Of a stretch of 64,000 nt of DNA, positions 1 to 11,462 are shown in pieces (position 1 is the first letter of the stretch; every line of letters begins with the position of its first letter). Location of the stretch: assembly GCF_029784155.1 (NCBI RefSeq), contig NC_073691.1:26951976-27015975 (forward strand). Direction: 5' to 3'. A program made the position numbers and the translations under genes. The notes below the pieces were generated by a model, which was not told the origin of the DNA, made no database searches, and saw only the letters and a program-made list of their open reading frames with translations. The DNA comes from Uranotaenia lowii. Its lineage: Eukaryota; Arthropoda; Insecta; Diptera; Culicidae.

Positions 1-4
1 GCCT

Positions 5-196
5 TCATTTTCCCAGCAGGATCTTTCGGGTGGCGCCAAAGTTGAGCCCAGCTTGGGTGGCACCCTTGTTGGAACCGGCCTGCAATCCTATGAGGCCCTC
101 ACCTGCGCGTAACTGTTCGGCCGAGAACTCACGCCGGTTTTCCTCCGAGGGCCGGGGTCCCAGGTAGGGTCCACGCCACTCCGGGTGGCGGTAGCA
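5..196 (-). CDS. Mp20: Mp20-like calponin-family protein, terminal coding exon (exon 4)
   Basis: This exon encodes the last 63 residues of a small CH-domain protein that should bind actin in muscle. It starts after an AG acceptor (197-198) preceded by a pyrimidine run, opens in phase 0 with C-Y-R-H-P-E-W, and ends at a TGA (5-7). It carries one calponin/CLIK-type repeat (G-L-Q-A-G-S-N-K-G-A-T-Q-A-G) and the R-K-I-L-L-G-K tail typical of fly muscle protein 20. Joined to exons 3 and 2 it gives 174 residues with no stop. The family is about 184 residues long, so about ten N-terminal residues are missing. Mp20 versus a close paralogue (the CG5023 type) cannot be separated by eye. The 3' UTR lies outside the window. 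Confidence 0.9.
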   Translation of the reverse strand, partial: CYRHPEWRGPYLGPRPSEENRREFSAEQLRAGEGLIGLQAGSNKGATQAGLNFGATRKILLGK

Positions 197-729
197 CTGG
201 AATGGGGGGAAAATGACAGTTAGACAGTTAGAAAAAGATAGAAGATTCCATCCTAAAATTATACATTGAATAATTTTAAACTTCGTTACCCCTTAAGGTA
301 GTCTTTTAAGACCGCTTCTTTTAGTAATACCTAAATGTGTTTCATTCCGAACTTCAGAAGTCGGCATTCAATATCCAAGTGAACCAAAAATAACCTACAT
401 GAAATGGATTCATTACAGCTTACTGGATTTTTCTTTCAAGGTTCCTTGATATTTTTAGTAGCATATTTAAGAAGCAGGTTCTTTCACTTTTCCGCGAAAC
501 CGCTAAAAAAAAGAAAATTTTCCGGAATTCTAACCATTTTTCCATTGTTTTGAGATTTTTAGCCCAACTGCATAATATAAAAAAAAAGTAATATACGGTC
601 TATTAGGCCGAATACCTAGTTTAATTAATCGAATATTCGGCATAACGATTTTTGATGGTATTCGCTCGATCGAACATTCGGTACATCTCAACACATGACA
701 ATACAAAATATGTTATATTTTGAAAACTT
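197..729. other. intronic AT-rich DNA (3' part of Mp20-like intron 3)
   Basis: No gene or element recognised here. The first bases next to exon 4 form its pyrimidine-rich acceptor on the minus strand. Confidence 0.6.
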
Positions 730-2165
730 ACGAGTGGTTTAGAAGTCTTGTTTTCTCAATTATGCCTCACAGGATGACAATGCAACGGATTGTTGCTTTC
801 TATTGACTCAGGACACCGTGTTGCCGAATACCTTGAAGACATCACTGCTGACGGATTTCCTATCTTCAGTATCTGACGCCCAATCCGCATCAGCGTACCC
901 CACTTTTCGTCTCGCTTGAGGTTCATCGTGCTTTTCAAGTATCGGACCACTCTTTCCAGCGCTTACCAGTGTGCTTCACCAGGTTGACTTCGGAAACGTC
1001 CCAAGTATGCAACGGCGAATGAAATATCGGGACGGACGCATAGCATTGTGCACATGAGATAGCCAAATAGCCTACAATACGGATGATAGACCGGATTTCC
1101 TTCATTCGTCCATTGGTGTCTTTACGTGATCGCAATCTTTCATGCCGAGTTTCTCCAACACACGATCTACAGTGACTTCTTGAATCAGAGACATCGACCC
1201 AGCAGTACGATCATATCGGATCTTGATTCCGAGAAAGTGGTTGACTTCCCCAAGGTCCGTCATCTGAAGCTTTTTGGAAGGGGATAGCTTGATTTGGTTC
1301 ATCAGCTCCAGACGATCGCCAACGACGAGCAGGTCGTCGATTCGGGTAAATAGGCAATAGTCATGGCAGGAACGCGTAAAACCGAAATTCAGAAGAAGCT
1401 CGTTCGGTTTATTATACCAACAACATGGGCTTTGCTCGAGTCGATGCAGTGATCGTCTTCTTCTAGTTCACCGTACAAGAACGCCGTCTTGACATCGAGT
1501 TGATTGATGAACATTTTCCGGTGCACCGCTACAGTTTAAACGGTTCGTATTGTCGCCAACTTCGCAACAGAGGAGTAAGTTTCACTGTAGTCGACGCCAG
1601 CCTTCTACAGAAAACCTTTAGCGACTAAACGGGTTTTCCATTTTCGTCTTGCTTGACCCGGAACAACTGTTTGGATTTGGCCAGCTTGTCGTTCTACCAG
1701 CCGCCACACGTGATTGTCAGTCAGGGACTTCAGTTCTTCATCGACCGCTTGCTTGCTGCAAACCTCGCCGTCTCGCCCAGCAGTGTCCTTAAACGCCTCA
1801 GGAGCAACGGAAACTGAACGTTCGACCTTATCTTATCCCACAACAGAATCAACCTTTGGAATGATATCTGTAGGGCAGGATTGCGTGACAGTAAAGTTTT
1901 TCAACAACAAACTCTTTTAATTTACCGGGGGCTTGCGCTCTCGTTCGCCGCGCCTCGGGGTTTGAACCACGGTCGAACTGGGTTTTCATGTGGCCGCACT
2001 TCTTCAACTTGGAAATCGTATTGAACAGGTACCACACTCGACGGATTTTCGCTAGGAACCTTGGCAGCAAAGGGAAAACTATTTTCATCTAAATTTACAT
2101 CTCTTGACAGGAACAATTCCTTCTTCTCTGGATTCCACAAACGGTACACACAAAAAAAAAGCATA
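730..2165 (-). pseudogene. decayed Ty1/copia retrotransposon pol
   Basis: Read on the minus strand from high to low coordinates, fragments follow copia pol order. First is the end of the integrase region (Y-R-L-W-N-P-E-K-K-E-L-F-L-S-R-D-V, 2164-2100). Next comes the start of reverse transcriptase (D-E-E-L-K-S-L near 1735, then R-L-V-A-K-G-F near 1625). Then follow Q-L-D-V-K-T-A-F-L-Y-G-E-L near 1480-1505, M-T-D-L-G-E-V-N-H-F-L-G-I-K-I (1263-1219), and an R-Y-L-K-S-T-M-N-L-K block near 940 leading into the RNase H region. Frames change and stops interrupt throughout, so no product is possible. No LTRs were identified, and the 5' part (Gag, protease) is missing or replaced by the AT-rich unit beginning near 2147. 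It lies antisense within the window and sense relative to the Mp20-like gene, in its intron 3. Confidence 0.85.
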
Positions 2166-3022
2166 GTACAATTACTAAATCCGTGGTTTAAACGAACAAC
2201 AGGCGACCATATTTTTGAGTCAAATATGTTTTGTTGTTTATAATACCTTACGCATAGCTATTTTACCATGTGCTCAATTTGGCTGCGCATAGTAAATTCG
2301 ACTGCGTTTTAGTAAAATTGTCAATGAAATGATGCATTATTTTACTTCGTCCCTAGTAAAATTAATATGTTTCATGATGAAACTAGTATGTGTTATGATA
2401 AAGATTAGGAGGAGCGAGGAGCTTGATTTAAATAGTAAAATTAATATGTATGTTTGATTGTTTATTTGCATGCATGCATTATGACATTATTTGAAACATG
2501 AAAATTCACACTTCCGACACACGTCGGTCAATGTTAGTGTGTTCTCCCGATGCTCTGGAATGATTTTCAAAGTTTTGTGACTATAAAGCAGCTCAAAATT
2601 AGTTTTTTTTACAAACGGGTTTGATGATTAATGATCCTGAATTAGTGTAAACAACAAGAATGTTTACCATAGTAAAATTATCATACGCACTTATGTTTTT
2701 GAGTCAAATATGTTTTGTTCTCAAAAGTACGATGTGCGTAGTATTTTGTTGATATGAATTGGTGCCACAATGTCAAAATTACTATGCGGACGGTAGTTGT
2801 TATAGAAATTATGATGAAATTATCATGACCATAGTATTTTCGACAACAAACATTGACAGTTATCGAAAATTACCAGGTACATAGTAATTTCAATATTGTT
2901 TCATGCGCACTTTCACAAAATCGATGTTAAACTTTTCGTGGTTGAAAATACTATAGCGCTGAAATGGTAAAATTATCATGACAGCGTCTTTGGGATGACC
3001 ACTCAATTTTTTTCCGTGTAAG
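2147..3022. repeat. AT-rich interspersed unit with a 24-bp internal direct repeat
   Basis: The block abuts the copia fragment. It begins near an ACACAAAAAAAAA run and ends near TTTTTTTCCGTGTAA, so the ends are weakly inverted. A 24-bp sequence (core GAGTCAAATATGTTTTGTT) occurs at 2212-2235 and again at 2696-2719. The phrase ATAGTAAAATTA, or a close variant, recurs many times between them. This suits a non-autonomous element or a local duplication. No ORF of interest is present. Confidence 0.45.
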
Positions 3023-3670
3023 CATTTGGAGCATAGCCAACCATCACAACCAGCCTTCTCTCTTCATAGGGCCTTAAAATTTTTATTAAGTTAAGCCCAT
3101 TATTTATATTTATTAAAGCAATTTTCATTTTTTATGGTAGATAATTGAATTTTTTTAAAGTAGATCTGTGCTCGATTTTGGCACGGTTCAATTTTGGTAA
3201 ACGTGTCGTAATAGAACGCATTTTTGGGAACAACATGACCTATTATTTTTCACTTATTTAACAAAAAGGCCAATGGGCCAATTGTTAACAAATCTAGCTA
3301 AACATATTAATCAACTGTTTATAGTAGTTATCACGCAAAAGCTTTACTTATTGTTTTCGTGGTAGAACTACGTTTATAAGGAAAAGTTAAATGACCATAG
3401 GCTAGTATATTTAACCTTTTCAATACTCTATGCATAATTAATTTTATGCATACTGTGAATCGTCTTAAATCTTCCTGCTTAATTAGGCGACTTAAACTAC
3501 TTGCTATAAACTTTAACGAGGATCAACTTTAATGTCGATCAACTCGTATCAAAATCTCCGTAATTTTTCGAGTTAGGAGAAATATAAGCGCTTATTCAGA
3601 AAAACGTATGGACTTATAATCTATTTATAATAATTAAAACATTAGAGTTTAATATTAGATATCGGAAATT
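3023..3670. other. AT-rich intronic DNA, nothing recognised
   Basis: No coding potential, repeat structure or control signal stands out. Confidence 0.5.
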
Positions 3671-4090
3671 TAAGACACATCAAACCATCAGATCGTCGAC
3701 CGCCTGCTTTCCTTTGGCAAGGTAACAGACGGCGAGTGGAACGAAATCACGAACGAATTTCATTACCCGACTTCATCACTTGGTTTTTGAATTGTAGAAC
3801 CGTCAGTTTACGGCCTACTGATGTGCACCGAATCGAAGTTTCCCGCCGGCACCAGAACGCCGGTCACCGTTCTACGCTAGCGATGGTTGACGCTCTCACC
3901 TCTGGCTGGGCGGGTAATCGGCTTTAACTCTCTCCTGCTGACCCTAGCTAGAGAGTAGAGCAGCAAGCATCAGGTAGTCGTCAGCTGTCATCACAGTCAC
4001 ACACAGATACTGTATCGGTCGGTAGTTATTCGAATTTTGAAGAAAAAGCTCCCATCAGAACACACCGCACGTTCAACAGGTATGATGCTT
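3671..4090 (+). promoter_or_regulatory. GC-richer unique island in Mp20-like intron 3; possible 5' UTR exon or enhancer
   Basis: The block contrasts sharply with its AT-rich surroundings and has no repeat signature. It contains the inverted word GCCGGCACCAGAACGCCGG (3845-3863) and an initiator-like TCAGTT at 3803, although no DPE lies at the matching distance. It ends with a plausible plus-strand splice donor, CAACAG|GTATG (4079/4080). A non-coding exon of an unseen transcript or an intronic enhancer would both fit. Confidence 0.3.
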
Positions 4091-5040
4091 GTTGATTTTT
4101 CTTATAGGAAACTGGTGGGAAATAACATTCTTATTGGAATACTGTTACTTGATATTTGTAACTTGCTTTAGCAAAAAAATATGTTAGTTCAAGAAAAATA
4201 ACCTGTCCCGCCATTTTTTTATTCCTCCCAACTAACTATTCAAACTAACTAACTCCTATCCAAGGATTTTTAAAAATGGTACTGTTTTGCTTTTTCATCA
4301 TACCAACTAGCACATATTATACAGTTGTTTATCAAAGTGTTTACATCATAAAACAATTTTGAACAGTAAACCCTATAGTTAATTGAAAACTATTTATTCT
4401 ATATTTGATGTAAACTGTTGATCACAAATAAGTATTTTAATGTAGGAGAATATCCCGATTTTTTTTTAATTTAATGTAATTTTCAATCAGTCATTTTTGT
4501 TTAATAATTGATGTTTGCAATCTAAGGGATTCAGCTACAAGCTTTTCTTCTTCAGTTACAGTTTTTAAAGTTCAGTTATTGTTAGATTTTTTTTTCCAAT
4601 TGTTGGCTTTTGCAAGTTGAACCTATCTGTTCTGTTTAATTTTTGATCAATCAACTAACTAACTACCTAACCTATACTAAGCTACTATTTACATTATTCA
4701 CAATGATTTAGCATATTATGTGTACAATTCTCTCAGCAATTGTCATTCTGAATGTCTGATTTTTGTGCTTTCATTGATGTACTGTACAAGGTCATTATTG
4801 TTTTCCGACATGGTCTGTAAGCTATTGATAACTTTTACTTGAATGAAACCCTATGAAACATTTAGCCGTAATATGTTGGAAAAAAGCGCCAAATCGTCGA
4901 TTGTTCGAAAATTTCGATATTAAATTCAGAAAAGAAAATTCAAATTAATCATTTCATGCGAATATTAAATGTTCAAATACAAATAAATAACTTTATTGTA
5001 GCTAAGCATTTCGACATGAATTCAATGAATCAAAGAAAAT
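4091..5040. other. AT-rich intronic DNA, nothing recognised
   Basis: Homopolymer-rich, with scattered AACTAACTAAC words near 4240 and 4650. No gene seen. Confidence 0.5.
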
Positions 5041-7335
5041 ACAGATCGAATCCTTAATCTGAAATTGGATTCCTGAATTAAAATCATATTTTATAATCTA
5101 CAAAATCCTGGAACGTATTGAAATTGGAACCTGCAAACTAGAAAATCTGAATATGAAAAACAAAATCTGAAAAAAACATTCTAGCAGTCAAAAATCAAAA
5201 TTTGAGTTGGGAATCTGGAATTTCAATCTAGTCTGTTTTTTTTTTTAAATTGATATCTGAAGAAGTGAAAAAAATGAATCTGGAATATTTATGTTTGAGA
5301 TTTGATCTGAAATTTGATGGAGCGTCCGTTGATCTTAGTAAGAAAACTGAGTCTGATTCTGAATACTATGATTTGCATTTGAATCTGAAATCTAAATCTG
5401 ATATCTGAACTTGAAATTCTGAATGTTCTATCCTAATCCGAATTTGAAATATGATATCTGATTTTTGAATCTTTAATCTGATTTTAGAATCTAGAATCTG
5501 AAGAAGATGTAACAGTTTTACAACCCGAAGAACAAAGCCAACAATGAAAACTTCTTGCAAAAATTTCCCATATTCTTCGACGGGAGTAAAAAAAAACACA
5601 CTTCAAACATACTGATAGATCCCGCCAGCGACGACTGTCCATGAATCCATTCCAGAAAAAGGAAGAGAGAATTGAACTAAAATTCAAAGAAGGGGATTCG
5701 ATTTGAAGAGTCGCCTGCCTGGTTTGGTTTGTTTACAAACAAACGCGTCATCAGAAAGCAAGACAGTAACTTGATTTCTCTTTTTCTCTTCTCTCTCGCA
5801 GGAAAATGAAAGCTTTCACGAAGAAGATAGGCAGAAGCTTTGAACAGTGAGTTCAAATAATTTTGAAAAAAAAATCTCAATAACGGCAACCAACTTCACA
5901 AATTGAATATCATTTATTTATTGATTATTTGCTTCATCGAATTACAATTTGTAAACAACAGTCCTCAGAAACTTTGTTGCTCGTTTTCATTTTTTTTTTC
6001 TTCAGAAAAAAATATCGGATAGGTTTGGGAAATTCGTTTTTCAACTCAATCGAGTTTGAGTTAAAATTTACCTATTATTTTGTTATAACTCAGACACTCC
6101 ATTTCTTTAATATTTATACCTTTATTCTCAATTAGTGTACGTAAACTAAACACTGTTTTCTTATTCTTAATTTGTGCTGTGTCTTATAAGTGATTGATAA
6201 TTTGAAGTTCGAATGTAATGAAATATTGCCAAAATACTGTTTTCATAAATTGATTACTGAATTTGAAATCCGAATCCTGAATCTGAACATTCAACTCCCA
6301 ATCATGAATTCTGATTCTAAATATTACATTCTAAATCTACGTTCTGAATCGAAATTCAAAATTAAAATATTGAATCTGAATTGTAAATCTAAAATCTGAT
6401 TCGAAAATATGTTTAAAAATTATGAAACCAAATTCTCAATCTCTTTATTTGAATCTCATCTTAATCATTAGCCTCATTTCTTAATACAAACCTACGAATC
6501 CAAATTTTCCATCAGAAATCTGAATCCAAGTTAAATTTTTTTTTCTAAATTCGAATCTTCAAATCTGAATTTTGAAACTAAATTCTGATTTCTGAATCGG
6601 CAGAATTCATGAATCGTAGTTCAGATTCAGAATTTTGAATCTGAATTTGAATTCCCTATCTGAATCTAAATTTTGAATCTTAATTCGAATATAGAGTTCT
6701 CAATCTGAATTTTAAATATGAATTCTGACCCTGCTAAATTTGAATTTTAAATCCAAGTTTTAAATCGGAGTTCTAAGGCTGAATATAATATCTTCATTTG
6801 AACTTTGGATCTCAACTTTGAATCTGAATTTTAAATCCTTATCGGAATTTGTTTTTTTTTATCTGAATTCTAAATCTGAATTTTTAATGCTTATTTTTAT
6901 TCTGTATTCGGAATTTTACTCTCAGTTCTAACACTGAATTATGAATCAGGTTCAATCTAAATTCTGAAACTACATTTCCAAATTCGAATCCAAATGCTGA
7001 ATCTGAATTCTTAATTTGATTTTGAATACCCTTTATCAGTCTTGAATTCAGATGTCTGAATCTGAATTTTAAATGTGAACAACTTTGTTTCTTTGGAGAT
7101 CTGAATTCTGAATTTTGTTTAGGATCTCAATTCTGTATCTGTTCTGTAAACCTAGATCATAAAATTGAAAATTGATTTTAGAGTTTCAATTTTGTGTAGA
7201 AGTTAGAATTTTAAAACTTATTTCTTACCCTGTATCAAATTAGGATTTCCCTTGAGAATTTAGGACAAAAATTATAGTCTCTTATTTAAACTTGAAGATT
7301 TGGAACTTTAAACTGAATCTTGAATTTGAAGTTTG
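5041..7335. repeat. degenerate CTGAAT/AATTTGAAT simple-sequence tract
   Basis: For about 2.3 kb the DNA is dominated by variants of TCTGAATTTGAATCTGAAT, with frequent insertions and no fixed period. A short interruption at 5600-5830 is less repetitive. Patches of the same vocabulary recur at 9855-9960, 28680-28760, 30530-30860, 31080-31190 and 43065-43130, so it is a dispersed genomic habit rather than one array. Short ORFs inside it are by-products of the repeat. Confidence 0.7.
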
Positions 7336-8304
7336 AAACCTTGGGGCTTATTTTGCGAGGCGAGTGACGTGAAGTGACTTGGTTTTTCAGAGTCACCGTA
7401 TTCTAGCAGGCGAATGCCGTGACTTCAATGAACTTTAGGTGACTTGAATGAACTTTCTTTAACTGTCACCGTATTCTCAGAGGCGAATGGCGTGACTCGA
7501 GTCGGTGGCAAGTGACTTTTGGAGTCGTTACCTATTCAGTAAGTGACTTGAAGAAAAAAATCTGAAAAATTTAACATAACAGTCCAAAATTTCTTCAAAT
7601 ATATGTAATAGGGTAGCTTCAAACATTCTTATATGTTTTTTTCATTGACCAGGTTGATAAACTAAATATTTTAATTCTTTATTGTTTAATTGCATCATCC
7701 ATATATCTAATTTTAAGAACTCAAATAAAGTTTTTGAAAAAAAATATTGTTACTTTAGTCTAAGGCTTAAAAAAATTGAAAAAAATATTCTAAACTTTCA
7801 AATTGAAATTTTAACAAAAATTGAAATCAGGTATTAAAATGTTATGGAGAATTTTGAGTAAAATTCTAAGAATATGGATGAGTTACAAAACACAAATTAA
7901 ATTTCACATTCAAATTCTAGATCAACATCTTATTTGTAACTGTAATCTCCAGTATTGTATTTGAAACTCGATAACATTCTTGAGAATTTGAACCTGAGCT
8001 CTTGAGTTAAAATTGGAGCTTTAAAATCTGGAACTGACTCTGGGAATCTTGATTAGTTCTTGATTAATCTTTAGTTTCATTCAGAATCATGTCATCAAAA
8101 AAACCAAAAGTTTTCTAATGATTTTCGTTTATTTTCTTCGCAAGAGAATACAACACTTTTCGTTCTTGAGATAATTAAGCAGAGTTTTTTTCAAATATTC
8201 CGTAGTTGCTGTTAATCGCCTAGAATTCTGTCAATCATGGGTCGGCTTTTCGTTATCTTGGGAACGGAAAAAAAAACTTGTATTTCGTTGGGACTTTCAA
8301 TATT

Positions 8305-8785
8305 TTAGGCCGCTTTTTCGCCTGATTGATGATCTTTTCCACTCAACGGCTTGAAAGGGAAGTGAAAGTAGGAGGCAGTTCTGTAAATAAAAGATTTTTA
8401 TTTTCAAATTTAAATATATTGAAAGATAAGTTTTACTTACGGGCTAAGCGCTTTTCGGAATAAGTACGTCAGCAGTCCAAGGCCGTTCAGCACCTGGTCA
8501 CAAAGTTTAAAAGCCATCTGTGTCATTTTTATTCTTTGCTGAGTAATTATTTGTTGCGGAGGACAGTCGCCAACGACTTCAGATATTCGGATTGAACTTC
8601 CAGGAACCGATAACTTTCGATGTGCGCTGAAGGCAATCAATATTTTTCGGCCGCGAACTTTTTGTTTCGGTTTCAGTTTTTGACAGTTCGCGAGGTTCAA
8701 TCTGTTCATCGTGAATGAATTCTGCAGCAAAAGCCAACGCTGTGCAAAGGCAGGTGATGAACAAATTTCCTTGCAATTTTGGCAT
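8305..8785 (-). CDS. possible small secreted-protein gene nested in the intron (hypothetical)
   Basis: I do not recognise a family. The first ATG downstream of an initiator-like TCAGTG (A at 8882), which has a TTTAAAA box about 26 nt upstream, is at 8785. It opens M-P-K-L-Q-G-N-L-F-I-T-C-L-C-T-A-L-A-F-A, a textbook signal peptide with likely cleavage after residue 20. Downstream, a clean 60-nt intron (8381-8440, donor CC|GTAAGT, acceptor TTATTTACAG) joins an open frame ending R-K-A-L-S to T-A-S-Y-F-H-F-P-F-K-P-L and a stop at 8305-8307. The signal-peptide frame closes at 8579 in a different frame. Either a second, weak intron (8539-8614, GTTATC...CTCAG, phase 0) or a frameshift must link the halves. 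It could be a lineage-specific secreted peptide, a pseudogene, or chance. Confidence 0.33.
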
Positions 8786-9200
8786 TCACCAAAACGAAGT
8801 GAAATGTAGATTTTTCGTTGATAAAGACAAAATATTCTACAGCTGAAGTTAGGCGGAATACCCAAAAATGATTTACCGCACTGAGCGAAACCTATTTTTC
8901 TTTAAAATTTTAAACTTATTGTACAAAGTTGTACGTCAATTAGATTTGTTTTGGGTCACCTGAGTATGTACGCTCGTTGGACCAAATTTATTTCTGATGA
9001 ATTCCGACGAACGGTCAATCCATAAGGTGAACCTGATTTCTCAGGTATAACATTTTGTTTTTGAGCTATGTATAAGTAGTTCTAAAAGTTAAACGAGTTA
9101 TTATATCACTGTTATTTAAAAACTCTTAATAAAAAGAAAATAAAATTATCATCCAACGTGTTTTGTTTTATGGTTTTAAGGGAAGTTTATTGATTTCAGT
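8786..9200 (-). promoter_or_regulatory. putative upstream region of the nested small gene
   Basis: On the minus strand a TTTAAAA box lies 26 nt before TCAGTG, and no ATG occurs between that point and 8785. The rest is AT-rich and unremarkable. Confidence 0.25.
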
Positions 9201-10828
9201 CACACGCAAACAACGAACATTTGAGTGACTATTGATAAGGTAGAAAGAATTTTGTGTTCCTTCTTTTGTCACTCGGAGTATATTTATAATTCACAAATTG
9301 AGCAATTCGCTATACAGGATAGCCACCACCGACCCGAAAGGGAAATCTGTTCTCGAGAGCGATCCTACGAAATCCTCATCCCTTTGCTCAAGTCAAACAA
9401 AATTTAATCCTTTCTTACTAACACAACACAAGTGAAGTGAATACTCGGCACAACAAAACTTTACGAGTTAAAATATTAGACTCAATAAAACTATTTCTAA
9501 TTAAAAAAAGAGCAATTTTGAATATAAATTTTCTCAAATTTAACTTCAAACAGCAACTGTCAGAGTGTTTTCATGCATAATTTTTGAACAATTTTGGGAT
9601 TCGTTAAATATATAAAAAGCAAAGTTTGTAAAATAACAACATTTTCAAATGTTTGATAACAATAAAAGTTAAGATGCCTTTTTGACATTTGAAACATCAT
9701 ATTTAAGAAAAGCAATACTGAAAATCCTATATATTTTTATTTTATAGTACTTTAAAAAAAAGAATCTTCAATATTAAACTTATCTTAAAAACTCATCTTA
9801 AAAAATAATTGTTATCTTCAAATTCAAAAGTCCGAAAAACTTTGATCTTGGTCTGAACTTTTGATTCTGAATATTAATAAACAATATGAATTTTGAAATC
9901 TGAATCTGAAAAATATTTATTTCAATTTCAAATCAGTAATTAAATGTAAATCTGTATTTGATCTTTTTATTTGAAATTCTCTATAGCTATTCAACCTTTT
10001 TATGTGTACAAAAATACAAATTCCAATTCTCAACCAGAACTGGAACGAAAGACAATTTTAATTTTGCTTAGGAATTTACAGCATGTTCGAAGAAGATTGA
10101 AATTTATTTGAAATCCTACATCGGGTTTGGTTACATAAAAATTGAATGTATTATTTTTAAATTCTTCATGAATGTGACGTCATCCAAGAAATGGAATATC
10201 ACACTACCTGCTTTGAATGTTCCTTACATGTTTGACAGTTCGCATGGTGAACCCGATGAAACTGGTTCATTGCCTCTGGAACGTCAAAATGAACATCAAG
10301 TCACCGAGGCAATGAACTAGTCACCGTGAGTGAGTCGCCTCTCGGAATACCCCGACTAGAGTCACGTGACTACGACTAATGTGACTCCGAGTCACTTCAT
10401 TCGCCTCGCAGAATAAGGCCCCTTATCTTATTTCAAATCTTAGTACTCAAAACCAAAACTGAGATTCACTTTTATAAACTAGGAGATATTAACCTGTATC
10501 TCCTGCCAAAAACTTATTCTTTAACAATAAAGAATTTCTTCGAAAAGACAATCGAAATGGTTAAACAAGCCTCTAACAAAACGTATGGCTACTTTGCTCT
10601 AGCGATTGTTAAACTTCATAGATTTTGATACAATAAAGGTAGTTAGTTGGGTCAAATTTAATGAAGGAATTAAAATGGAATTTTGAGCAGTTTTTCAGCA
10701 ACAATTTTTTGAGTTTTTTCTATAGAATATAATAGGTATAATAAAAAATTAGAGTAATTTTTCAGTTTTCGAAACTGTTCAGAAATCGCACATGCGCAGA
10801 CCCAAAATACAAAAAAAAAAATACTTAC
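9201..10828. other. AT-rich intronic DNA
   Basis: Apart from the right TIR arm (about 10240-10421) no gene or control signal is recognised. Just upstream of 10829 is the splice donor region of Mp20-like exon 3. Confidence 0.5.
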
Positions 10829-10949
10829 CGTTCTTCCGACGGCGAAGATGGTCGTCGTTACCAGGGCGATGTTCTTCTTGTCCCACAGGTCCGTCGTCTG
10901 GAACAGGTCCACATCGGCGACGCCGTACTTGATACACGCCTTCTGGAAT
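10829..10949 (-). CDS. Mp20: Mp20-like calponin-family protein, exon 3 (second half of CH domain)
   Basis: This 121-nt exon is bounded by a TTTCAG acceptor and a G|GTAAGT donor. It encodes F-Q-K-A-C-I-K-Y-G-V-A-D-V-D-L-F-Q-T followed by a D-L-W-D-K-K-N-I block and ends at G-R-T. This is the C-terminal half of the single calponin-homology domain, where the F-Q-T-x-D-L motif is invariant in the family. Entry phase 2 (CA|A, giving Gln) matches the end of exon 2, and exit phase 0 matches exon 4. A 10.6-kb intron separates it from exon 4 and a 17.4-kb intron from exon 2, which is very long for a roughly 20-kDa muscle protein. Both introns are full of mobile elements. Confidence 0.92.
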
Positions 10950-11295
10950 CTGAAACGACGCACGAAAAAAGGACGAGACATGATGAGTGGTTTGTTTGTA
11001 AACAAACGTATATGAAACAGCACCGCGTGTTTGGATCGCTGCGATGCAACGCCGAAACCCACGTGGTCGGTACAAAAATCGATGAAAAAAATCGCGAAAT
11101 CCGTTAACAGTGCCGGGGAACGGCTCGCTTTTTTCCCAATAATAAAAAGTGCAGCGCCGCATCAAAATCGCACGACGAGCGGAGACATCAATGAGAGCAA
11201 TCGATAATCCGCGCAACAGGAGCGCAAGACATCGAGGAAGCTCCGAACTCGGTTAGACAGCAGGCAGACGCAGAAGCTGTGTTAACCGATGACCG

Positions 11296-11319
11296 ACCAG
11301 GCGAATCCCACCGCCTGGT
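11296..11319. repeat. 8-bp-stem hairpin
   Basis: ACCAGGCG (11296-11303) pairs with CGCCTGGT (11312-11319) across an 8-nt loop. It is one of three hairpins clustered within 190 bp. Confidence 0.6.
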
Positions 11320-11340
11320 AATCGACTCTTTTTGGTAAGC

Positions 11341-11415
11341 CTCTTCCCTTCTCTGATGTCGTGGTAGCTCTACCTCCTATTTTCAGCTACCAGGCAATCT
11401 CACGGTAGGGAAGAG
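11341..11415. repeat. nested double inverted repeat, possible structured RNA
   Basis: The outer arms CTCTTCCCT (11341-11349) and AGGGAAGAG (11407-11415) enclose the inner arms TGGTAGCT (11362-11369) and AGCTACCA (11385-11392). The inner loop is 15 nt, and 12 and 14 unpaired bases lie between the arms on each side. A third copy of TGGTAGCT follows at about 11435. The fold would be a two-storey stem-loop on either strand. It lies in Mp20-like intron 2, about 400 nt upstream of exon 3. No known RNA family is recognised. Confidence 0.45.
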
Positions 11416-11462
11416 TTAAATCTTTTTCACTGACTGGTAGCTCTCCCGTTTCGACGTCGTTT

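Larger units (their letters stand above)
7342..10421. mobile_element. candidate 3.1-kb TIR element (or two facing MITE ends)
   Basis: The left end reads GGGGCTTATTTTGCGAGGCG. The reverse complement of the right end reads GGGGCCTTATTCTGCGAGGCG, and similarity continues through GTGA and AAGTGACT. Both ends also carry subterminal repeats of the form TCACCGTATTCT-N5-GGCGAATG-CGTGACT (7391-7425 and 7456-7492 on the left; inverted relatives at about 10270-10380 on the right). The interior has no transposase. No clear target duplication is visible (CTT left, TTA right). The interior shares the CTGAAT vocabulary of the flanks, so two independent insertions in opposite orientation are an alternative to one element. 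Confidence 0.5.

Noticed and set aside
5041..7335. CRISPR-like or satellite array
   Set aside because: No fixed period and no spacer structure. It is degenerate simple sequence in a eukaryotic genome.
7342..10421. Transposase within the 3.1-kb TIR candidate
   Set aside because: No catalytic motif is found in any frame; the interior ORFs are short or belong to the possible small gene.
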